Assembly: GCA_017302195.1 (NCBI GenBank)
Contig: JAFLEG010000394.1
Location: 1-5,134, forward strand
DNA: 5,134 bases
From: Verrucomicrobiota bacterium
Lineage (GTDB): Bacteria; Verrucomicrobiota; Verrucomicrobiia; Limisphaerales; UBA9464
Direction of reading: 5' to 3'
Shown here: one piece after another, positions 1 to 5,134 of the stretch
Layout of the letters: every line of letters begins with the position of its first letter
How positions within the stretch are numbered: position 1 is the first letter of the stretch
Program-made: the position numbers and the translations under genes
The notes under the pieces: model-generated
What the model was told of the DNA's origin: nothing
The model's database searches: none
Seen by the model: only the letters and a program-made list of their open reading frames with translations

Positions 1-471
1 CCCCAGCACCACGCGCGCGCCCGCCGCATTGAACGCCCGGACAATGGCCTGCTGGTTGTCCCGGTACCACCGTCCGTTGGCCTCGTCGTAGCGCGTGTAG
101 CGGTGGTCATTCATCCCGTAGCAGGTGGTGGCGATGGTCGGCTGGAACCGCAGGCAGTCGTTGGTCATGCGCCGCGTGAATCCCTCCGCCGTCTCGCCGC
201 CCCATCCGTACTGCCGCACCGTCACCCGGAGGTCCGGCCGGCAGGCCGCGAGGTAGGTCTCCAGGATCCGGGAGTACATCCGCTGCTCGGTGATGGAATC
301 CCCGATGATGGCCAGCCGGTCTCCAGGCTTCAGCAGCAGTCCGGCCGGCTCCGGCGCCTTCCGGGGCGAAAACTTCTCGAACGCGGCGCCGTCCGGCCGC
401 GGCTCCAACTCCTGGGCGACGAGGGGGAAGGCGATCCCGAGCAGAAGAAGACAGAGGGCGAGCAGACGCAT
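1..471 (-). CDS. Secreted SGNH/GDSL-type hydrolase, C-terminal part cut by window edge
   Basis: The visible 157 residues are the N-terminal part of an SGNH-fold esterase/lipase-like enzyme; the C-terminus lies beyond the left edge. Seen: a signal peptide at residues 1-19 (MRLLALCLLLLGIAFPLVA), then the block I motif IIGDSIT at 55-61 with candidate nucleophile Ser59, a block II-like glycine pair GWGGET at 89-94 (oxyanion hole), and block III GMND at 119-122 with Asn121. The His/Asp pair of block V would be in the missing part. Family knowledge: SGNH enzymes hydrolyse ester bonds, including acetyl groups on glycans; the substrate here is unknown. The ATG at 469-471 is chosen because it gives an intact signal peptide. 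No good ribosome binding site stands at normal distance; a GAGAGGG lies about 17 bases upstream. It follows the DUF1549/DUF1553 gene by 45 bases on the same strand, so an operon is likely. Confidence 0.88.
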   Translation of the reverse strand, partial: MRLLALCLLLLGIAFPLVAQELEPRPDGAAFEKFSPRKAPEPAGLLLKPGDRLAIIGDSITEQRMYSRILETYLAACRPDLRVTVRQYGWGGETAEGFTRRMTNDCLRFQPTIATTCYGMNDHRYTRYDEANGRWYRDNQQAIVRAFNAAGARVVLG

Positions 472-516
472 GTCCAGACGGTGAGGAGCCCTCTCGCCGG
501 GAGTCAAGTGGGCCGC

Positions 517-2841
517 TCAGTCCACGTAGGCGAACTCGTTCAGGTTGAGCAGGGCGCGGCAGAGGTCGGGCAGGGGACGATGCCGCAGGAATTCCTGACA
601 CCGGCGCTGCTCTTCCGCGGAGGGCGTGCGCTGGAATGCGAGGCGGTAGGCGGCCTCCACCTGATGTGCCGGGTCATCACCCGCCTCGGCCTGGACCCGT
701 CCGGCAAAGGCCAGCGAGGCCTCGGTGGCCAGCGGGGAGTTCAGCAGCGACAGGGCCTGGGGGGCCACCGTGGACTCGGTGCGCCGGGCGCAGGAGGTGG
801 AATTCTCCGGCAGATCAAAGGTCTCCATGAAGGGCACCCGTACCGTCCGCTTCTGCACCAGGTACACGCTGCGCACGGACTGCCTGTCGGCCGGGGTCGG
901 ATACCACCCCTTGGTCCGCGTCTCGTTGTCGTCGAGGAAGGCGGGATTGGCCTTCAGGATCTCCTGGGGCAGCTCGGGCCAGACCGGCGCGCCGCCGTCG
1001 TGATGCTGCAGCAGGCCGGAGGTGTGCAGGAGGGCGTCACGCAGTTGCTCGGCGGAGAGCCGCCGCAGGTTCTGGCGCCAGAGGACGAGGTTGCCGGGAT
1101 CCACCGTTTCCGGAGGGCGCGCCGTCGCATGCAACGGCTTCGGCGATGAACCTCGGCGGTACGCGTCGCTGGTCACGATCAGGCGGTGCATCCGCTTGAG
1201 CGTCCAGCCGCCCCGCACCAGCTCCCCGGCCAGCCAGTCGAGCAGTTGCGGATGCGTCGGGCGCGCCCCGCCGAGTCCGAAGTCATTCGGGGTTGCCACC
1301 AGGCCGGTCACAAAGTGCTGCTGCCAGAGGCGGTTCACCAGCACCCGGGCGGTGAGCGGGTTCGACGGCGAGGCGATCCAGTCCGCCAGCGTGCGGCGGC
1401 GTCCGCTGGTCCGGGGGTTCGGCGACGGGGTCACCGTTGCCGGATTGGGATCCAGCGCCGAGGGAAATCCAGGATCCACCGGGTCGCGCGGCTGGGTGTG
1501 ATCGCCCTGGAACAGCACCCGGGTCGCGGCGGGCGTGCCCTCGCGGTCCGTCATCAACAGGCCCAGGGTCCACGGACGCCGCCGCGCCTTCAGCGCGGCC
1601 AGATCCTTTTCCAGTGCCTCCACGCGCCCCGCCGGCTCCGGCTCGAGGGCAGCCTTCACGGCGGCATTCTCCGGCCGCACCGTGCGCTCCAGCGCTTCCA
1701 CCTTGGACTTGGTTTCTGCGGACCGTCCGTCAGCCGGCTGTTCCAGCAGCGCCTGCTCCTCCGCGGACAGCGTGGCCACCCGGGCCGCACGCAGTCGGCG
1801 GGCCGCCGGCTCCAGGATCCGGTCCCGCTCTGCCTCCGCGGAGGCAGCCCGGGCGTCGAGCGACTCATTGTGCCGCCGGATGGCCTCCTGTTCCGGGGCC
1901 AGGTCCAGCGGCAGTTCATCGGCGAAGGTCACCGGCTCGAAGAAGGCCCGCAGCCGGTAGTGATCCTCCTGGGAGAGGGGATCCACCTTGTGATGATGAC
2001 ACCGGCAGCAGGACATCGTGAGCCCGAGGAAGGCGCTGCCGGTGGTCTCCACCAGATCGGTCAGCAGCTCTGACCGGCTGCGGTCCTGCTCATTGAAGAG
2101 CGGTGCGGCATTGTCGTGCGGACCCATCCGCAGGTATCCGGTGGCGATCAGGGCGTCCTGTTCCCCGGCGTCCCGCGGGGGGCCCGCGAACAGTTCGTCC
2201 CCGGCCAGTTGTTCCCGGAGGAAGCGGTCGAAAGGTTTGTCGGCGTTGAAGGACCGGATGACGTAGTCCCGGTACCGCCAGGCCCGGGGACGGAACTCGT
2301 CCCAGTCAAATCCGTTGCTGTCGCTGTACCGCACGACATCCAGCCACCAGCGCGCCTGATGTTCCCCGTACGCCGGGGAGGCCAGCAGGCGGTCCACCAG
2401 GCGCTCATAGGCGGCGGTCGCCGCCGGTCCTCCCGGGGCGCATTGGCGTTCGAACCACGCCACGTCCTCCGGATCGGGAGGCAGACCGGTCAGGTCGAAG
2501 CTCAGCCGCCGCGCCAGGGTCCGGGCGTCGGCCTCCGGCGCTGCGGCCAGTCCCTGCCGGTCGGCGGCGAGGTCCAGGAAACGGTCCAGAGGGTTCCCGG
2601 CGGGTCTTCCCCCGGTGTGGTCGCCGGCATCGGGAGGCGCCACGGACGCGACGGGTCGCAGCGACCAGAGGTCCAGACGCTGGCCGCCGAAGATCCGGAC
2701 AATCGGGTTCCTTGGATCGGTCCAGGCATCTCCCAGCCGGTCCGGTGGAGGCACGGCTGGAGAGTCCGCCGTCGCCTGCATGGTCCAGATCACGACGGCG
2801 GCCAGCCTCCACCCGCGTGGGAGTATTCCACCGCAAGACAC
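517..2841 (-). CDS. Secreted DUF1549/DUF1553 (PSD1) domain protein, 774 residues
   Basis: Large exported protein of a family abundant in Planctomycetota and Verrucomicrobiota; its biochemical role is not established. Seen, in order: a signal peptide with hydrophobic stretch at 11-20 and an Ala-Thr-Ala cleavage motif at 23-25; a DUF1549 domain at about 83-302, with RRLSFDLTGLPP at 111-122, DRLLASPAYGE at 150-160, WWLDVVRYSDS at 165-175 and DKPFDRFLREQLAGDELF at 201-218; a CCRCH sequence at 278-282, which fits the CxxCH heme-attachment pattern; an Ala/Glu/Arg-rich, probably coiled-coil linker at about 315-420; and a DUF1553 domain at about 483-771, with RVLVNRLWQQHF at 499-510, THPQLLDWLA at 529-538 and the typical ending LLNLNEFAYVD. 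There is no separate N-terminal planctomycete cytochrome C domain, which many relatives have. The GTG at 2839-2841 is the only start between the upstream in-frame stop (2875-2877) and the signal peptide. ATG at codon 21 would destroy the signal peptide. No clear ribosome binding site precedes the GTG. The following gene is an SGNH hydrolase rather than the DUF1501 gene often found beside this family. Confidence 0.95.
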   Translation of the reverse strand: MSCGGILPRGWRLAAVVIWTMQATADSPAVPPPDRLGDAWTDPRNPIVRIFGGQRLDLWSLRPVASVAPPDAGDHTGGRPAGNPLDRFLDLAADRQGLAAAPEADARTLARRLSFDLTGLPPDPEDVAWFERQCAPGGPAATAAYERLVDRLLASPAYGEHQARWWLDVVRYSDSNGFDWDEFRPRAWRYRDYVIRSFNADKPFDRFLREQLAGDELFAGPPRDAGEQDALIATGYLRMGPHDNAAPLFNEQDRSRSELLTDLVETTGSAFLGLTMSCCRCHHHKVDPLSQEDHYRLRAFFEPVTFADELPLDLAPEQEAIRRHNESLDARAASAEAERDRILEPAARRLRAARVATLSAEEQALLEQPADGRSAETKSKVEALERTVRPENAAVKAALEPEPAGRVEALEKDLAALKARRRPWTLGLLMTDREGTPAATRVLFQGDHTQPRDPVDPGFPSALDPNPATVTPSPNPRTSGRRRTLADWIASPSNPLTARVLVNRLWQQHFVTGLVATPNDFGLGGARPTHPQLLDWLAGELVRGGWTLKRMHRLIVTSDAYRRGSSPKPLHATARPPETVDPGNLVLWRQNLRRLSAEQLRDALLHTSGLLQHHDGGAPVWPELPQEILKANPAFLDDNETRTKGWYPTPADRQSVRSVYLVQKRTVRVPFMETFDLPENSTSCARRTESTVAPQALSLLNSPLATEASLAFAGRVQAEAGDDPAHQVEAAYRLAFQRTPSAEEQRRCQEFLRHRPLPDLCRALLNLNEFAYVD

Positions 2842-3033
2842 ATGCGGACTATGCGCGGTTCCCCATCCGACGCATCAACTGGATTCTTGGGTGCCGTTGC
2901 CTCGTGGGCAGCCTGCGCAATTTGCGACAGCGTTCCGGTGGGTTCCTGCAGGAGCCGCGGTGGGACCGTGCTCGAAAGGGCGGCGTTCAGCCGCTGCCCG
3001 CCTTCCGCTGGATCCTCCCCGACGCCGCCCACA

Positions 3034-3048
3034 GCCGCGGTCCGCGGC
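3034..3048. repeat. GC-rich inverted repeat with 7-base arms
   Basis: The arms GCCGCGG and CCGCGGC are exact reverse complements around a single central T. The element touches the 12-base palindrome that follows. A one-base loop makes an RNA hairpin of the full arms unlikely, so a protein-binding site or chance in GC-rich DNA are the two readings. It has no U-run and is not an intrinsic terminator. Confidence 0.4.
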
Positions 3049-3083
3049 CATTCATGAATGCGATTCATTCACTGCATTGAATC
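3049..3083. promoter_or_regulatory. Palindrome cluster, candidate operator/promoter of the CmpA/NrtA-type operon
   Basis: CATTCATGAATG at 3049-3060 is a perfect 12-base palindrome. ATGAAT (3054-3059) and ATTCAT (3063-3068) form a second inverted repeat with a 3-base spacer. GATTCA (3062-3067) and TGAATC (3078-3083) form a third with a 10-base spacer. All three reuse the same ATTCA/TGAAT half-site in a locally AT-richer patch, 65 to 99 bases upstream of the sensor-like gene. That is a normal position for an operator or promoter. No strong -35/-10 pair can be assigned and I do not recognise the regulator. Confidence 0.35.
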
Positions 3084-3133
3084 TTTGCCGTGCGCTCATT
3101 TCACCGTCCTGCGCCCCGGGCACGGCACGCGCT

Positions 3134-3138
3134 GAGGG
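3134..3138 (+). promoter_or_regulatory. Ribosome binding site for the NasS-like gene
   Basis: GAGGG stands 9 bases before the GTG at 3148 and continues into a further G-run (3140-3144). An in-frame TGA at 3133-3135 closes the frame upstream. Together these fix GTG 3148 as the most likely start and so support the absence of an export signal on the protein. Confidence 0.55.
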
Positions 3139-3147
3139 TGGGGGACT

Positions 3148-4269
3148 GTGCAGAAACCACGATTGGTGAGCAGAAGGAGCCAGGTCCGCCGCCCCGACCC
3201 CCGGGGCTTGCGGCTGGGCTATGTGCCGCTCACGGACTGTGCGCCGCTGATCGTGGCGCACGAGTGGGGACTCTTTGAGCGGCACGGTCTGCGGGTGACC
3301 CTCAGCCGTGAACTGGGCTGGGCGACGGTGCGGGACAAGTTGGTGCACGGGGAACTGGATGCCGCCCACGCCCCCTGTGCCCTGCCGTTTGCGCTGCGGC
3401 TCGGGCTGGGGTGCCCGCCGACCGACTGCTGCGCGTCCCTGGTGCTCAGCCTCAACGGCAACGGCATCACCCTCAGCCATGCCTTGGCGCAGTCCGGCAT
3501 CACCGACCTCGCCTCGCTGGCCGAGCATCTCCGGCGCAACCGCCGTTCCCGCCGGCTGGTGTTCGGTGTCGTCTCACTGCATTCCACGCATGCCTGGCTG
3601 CTGCGCTCCTGGCTGGCGCAGGCAGGCATCCAGGCCGACACGGACGTTCACATCGTGGTGGCGCCCCCGCAGCAGATGCCCAGGCATCTGGCGGCAGGGA
3701 ATCTGGACGGATTCTGTGTCGGCGAGCCGTGGAACTCCGTGGCAGTCGCCCAGGGCAGCGGCTGGTGCGCGGCACTGAGCTGCGAGCTGTCCCCGGGACA
3801 TCCCGAGAAGGTCCTGGCCCTGCGCGGCGGCTTTGTAGCGGATCCGGAGGGCCGGCCGCTCCGGCTGACCATGGCGTTGCTCGAGGCCTGCGCGGTGTGT
3901 GCGGATCCCGGCCAGCAGGACGCCGTCCTGCGGTTGCTCGCCCGGCGTGAGTACCTGGGGCTGCCGGTCGCCCAGCTTGCCCCGGCGCTGACCGGACGTT
4001 TCCCGCGCGGCGACCGGCGGGTCTCCACCGTTCCGGATTTCCTGGTCTTTGCCCGCGAGCAGTCCAACGACCCCACTCCCGAGAAGGCCGCCTGGGTGGT
4101 GAAGCATCTGCTCGATCCCACATTGAGGTCGCGGCTCCCGCCGCTGGAGCTGGGACGGATCTTCCGGTCCGACCTCTTCCAGGCGGCCCAGGACGCCCTC
4201 ACCTCCTGCACGTCCCTTTCCTCCCCCACCACCGATTCCATTCCACATGCCGAACTTGTCCCCGCCTGA
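3148..4269 (+). CDS. CmpA/NrtA-family binding protein without export signal, NasS-like nitrate/nitrite sensor
   Basis: A 373-residue periplasmic-binding-protein-fold protein of the CmpA/NrtA/NasS family. Seen: LRLGYVPLTDCAPLIVA at 21-37; GWATVRDKL at 57-65; SLNGNGITLS at 101-110; STHAWLLRSWLAQAGI at 146-161; PPQQMPRHLAAGNLDGF at 173-189 leading into CVGEPWNS at 190-197; and GHPEKVLALRGGF at 217-229. The N-terminus is short and basic, with no hydrophobic segment and no Tat motif, and the protein has 11 cysteines, so it is probably cytoplasmic. Family knowledge: NasS is a cytoplasmic NrtA homolog that binds nitrate/nitrite and releases the ANTAR antiterminator NasT to switch on assimilation genes. 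NasS function is inferred from the lack of signal and the adjacent exported paralog; no NasT is visible. The GTG start is set by an upstream stop at 3133 and a GAGGG site. The 3' end overlaps the next gene by 23 bases. Alternatives: a sensor for another anion such as bicarbonate or cyanate. Confidence 0.88.
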   Translation: MQKPRLVSRRSQVRRPDPRGLRLGYVPLTDCAPLIVAHEWGLFERHGLRVTLSRELGWATVRDKLVHGELDAAHAPCALPFALRLGLGCPPTDCCASLVLSLNGNGITLSHALAQSGITDLASLAEHLRRNRRSRRLVFGVVSLHSTHAWLLRSWLAQAGIQADTDVHIVVAPPQQMPRHLAAGNLDGFCVGEPWNSVAVAQGSGWCAALSCELSPGHPEKVLALRGGFVADPEGRPLRLTMALLEACAVCADPGQQDAVLRLLARREYLGLPVAQLAPALTGRFPRGDRRVSTVPDFLVFAREQSNDPTPEKAAWVVKHLLDPTLRSRLPPLELGRIFRSDLFQAAQDALTSCTSLSSPTTDSIPHAELVPA

Positions 4270-5134
4270 CTCGGGTCCCCTCCGCAGGCCGCCATCCTCC
4301 GCCGTCACCCGCCGTCAATTCCTTCGCCGGTCCACCGCGGCTGCCCTGTTGGCGGGTGTGCCGTCCGGTTGGTCCGGACGCGTCTTCGCCGATGATTCCC
4401 CCGAGGTGCCGGCCATCCGATTCGGCATCATCGCCCTCACCGACTGCTCGCCGTTCGTGATCGGGGCGGAGAAGGGCTTCTTCAAGAAGCACGGCATCCA
4501 GCCCACCGTCGCCAAGGGAGCCAACTGGGCCGCCATCCGCGACGCCCTGAGCAACGGCGACAACCAGGCCACCCACATGCTGCTCGGCATGCCGCTGGCA
4601 TCCACGATGGGCCTGCTCGGCTCGCCGAAAAAGCCGATGGTCGTCCCGTGGCTGGTCAACCGAAACGGCCAGGCCATCACCTTGAAGGCGGATCTCAAGG
4701 GGATGGTGTCCGAGGATCCGAAGGCCTTGAAGCCGCTGGCCGACAAGGCCCGGGCAGCCGGCTCGCCGATGTCGTTTGCCATGACCTTCCCGCCGGGCAC
4801 CCATGCGATGTGGCTCCGGTACTTCCTCGGCGCGGGCGGCATCCATCCGGACCGCGACGTCTCGCTGCTCACCATCCCGCCGCCGCAGATGGTGGCCAAC
4901 ATGAAGATCGGCAAGATGGACGGCTATTGCGTGGGCGAGCCGTGGAACGCGCGGGCCGTGGCGGATGGCATTGGGTTCACCGCCATCACCAGCCAAAAGA
5001 TCTGGCCGGACCATCCGGAGAAGGTCTGCGCCTTCACCGCGGAGTTTGCGGAAAAGAATCCCCGCACGGTCCGGGCCATCCTCCGGGGACTGCATGAGGC
5101 CAGCGTCTGGCTCGACGACCCGGCCAACCGCGCC
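4247..5134 (+). CDS. nrtA: Tat-exported CmpA/NrtA-family ABC transporter substrate-binding protein, C-terminus beyond window
   Basis: The first 296 residues of a nitrate-type binding protein that would deliver its anion to an ABC permease; the C-terminus lies past the right edge. Seen: a twin-arginine signal TRRQFLRRS at 21-29, an alanine/leucine-rich segment at 30-37 and a Val-Phe-Ala cleavage motif at 46-48; then IRFGIIALTDCSPFVIG at 57-73, NWAAIRDAL at 93-101, NRNGQAITL at 138-146, PPGTHAMWLRYFLGAGGI at 182-199, PPPQMVANMKIGKMDGYCV at 211-229, GEPWNARAV at 230-238 and DHPEKVCAF at 255-263. Trp94, Gln142, His186 and Lys259 fall at spacings close to the nitrate ligands I recall for Synechocystis NrtA (Trp102, Gln155, His196, Lys269), which favours nitrate/nitrite over bicarbonate. 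The ATG at 4247 gives the complete Tat signal. It overlaps the upstream paralog by 23 bases in another frame and has no visible ribosome binding site, so translational coupling is likely. The symbol is a family-level assignment. Confidence 0.9.
   Translation, partial: MPNLSPPDSGPLRRPPSSAVTRRQFLRRSTAAALLAGVPSGWSGRVFADDSPEVPAIRFGIIALTDCSPFVIGAEKGFFKKHGIQPTVAKGANWAAIRDALSNGDNQATHMLLGMPLASTMGLLGSPKKPMVVPWLVNRNGQAITLKADLKGMVSEDPKALKPLADKARAAGSPMSFAMTFPPGTHAMWLRYFLGAGGIHPDRDVSLLTIPPPQMVANMKIGKMDGYCVGEPWNARAVADGIGFTAITSQKIWPDHPEKVCAFTAEFAEKNPRTVRAILRGLHEASVWLDDPANRA

Larger units (their letters stand above)
2842..3147. other. Divergent intergenic region, no convincing gene
   Basis: This 306-base gap separates the minus-strand DUF1549/DUF1553 gene from the plus-strand CmpA/NrtA-type pair, so it must carry the start signals of both transcripts unless either is transcribed from further away. 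The left two thirds are GC-rich without visible structure. The right third has an AT-richer patch at about 3049-3086 with several inverted repeats, and a G-rich ribosome binding site directly before 3148. A 92-codon minus-strand frame beginning at 3068 crosses the gap and runs into the neighbouring gene's start, but its translation shows no recognisable family feature and I treat it as chance. Confidence 0.7.

Noticed and set aside
472..516. Terminator between the DUF1549/DUF1553 gene and the SGNH hydrolase
   Set aside because: The 45-base gap has no stable hairpin followed by a T-run in the minus direction, so read-through is assumed.
103..1149. Long plus-strand open frame of 348 codons opposite the SGNH and DUF1549/DUF1553 genes
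   Set aside because: It is antisense to two well-recognised genes, its translation is Gly/Arg/Gln-rich low-complexity with no family motif, and such frames are expected opposite high-GC coding DNA. The same holds for the plus-strand frames at 1186-2073, 1437-2021 and 2116-3057.
2842..2878. Weak minus-strand promoter TTGATG (2873-2878) and CATAGT (2848-2853), which would give a leaderless GTG start for the DUF1549/DUF1553 gene
   Set aside because: Each box matches consensus at only four of six positions and the spacer is 19 bases. It fits the missing ribosome binding site but is too weak to call.
2790..3068. 92-codon minus-strand frame across the divergent gap
   Set aside because: No recognisable domain and no ribosome binding site. 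It overlaps the start of the DUF1549/DUF1553 gene by about 50 bases in another frame. It remains possible but unsupported.
3072..3089. Possible sigma-54 promoter ending in TTTGC before the NasS-like gene
   Set aside because: The GC of the -12 element is present, but the required GG at the matching -24 position is absent (CA instead).
3574..5095. Minus-strand open frames of 200-300 codons opposite the CmpA/NrtA-type pair
   Set aside because: They mirror the codon structure of the plus-strand genes, which carry clear family motifs throughout; their own translations show none.

Overview
The window reads as chromosomal DNA of a high-GC bacterium from the Planctomycetota-Verrucomicrobiota group. 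The best clue is a large secreted protein carrying the paired DUF1549 and DUF1553 (PSD1) domains, a family found mostly in those phyla. The sequence does not settle which of the two phyla it is, although the look of the proteins makes Verrucomicrobiota somewhat more likely.

There are two divergent gene blocks. The left block runs on the minus strand. It starts with the DUF1549/DUF1553 protein (2841 down to 517) and continues 45 bases later into a secreted SGNH/GDSL-type hydrolase (471 down to 1), which is cut by the left edge. Both carry N-terminal signal peptides, so both probably act outside the cytoplasm, in the polymer or glycan degradation setting usual for these families. Their substrates cannot be read from the sequence.

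The right block runs on the plus strand. It holds two tandem paralogs of the CmpA/NrtA/NasS solute-binding family. The first (3148-4269) has no export signal and many cysteines, and resembles the cytoplasmic nitrate/nitrite sensor NasS. The second (4247 to the right edge, incomplete) has a clear twin-arginine signal peptide and looks like the exported binding protein of a nitrate-type ABC transporter. Their reading frames overlap by 23 bases, so they are very likely co-transcribed and translationally coupled. The simplest reading is the front end of a nitrate/nitrite assimilation operon in which an intracellular sensor and an exported capture protein descend from the same fold. The permease, the ATPase, a NasT-type ANTAR antiterminator and the reductases would be expected beyond the right edge, but they are not in this window.

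Between the blocks lies a 306-base gap without a convincing gene. Its right part holds a small AT-richer patch with a 12-base perfect palindrome and related inverted repeats, a candidate operator or promoter region for the right block. No tRNA, rRNA, CRISPR array, insertion sequence or clear intrinsic terminator was seen. The many other long open frames, on both strands, are antisense or out-of-frame shadows of the kind high-GC coding DNA produces.
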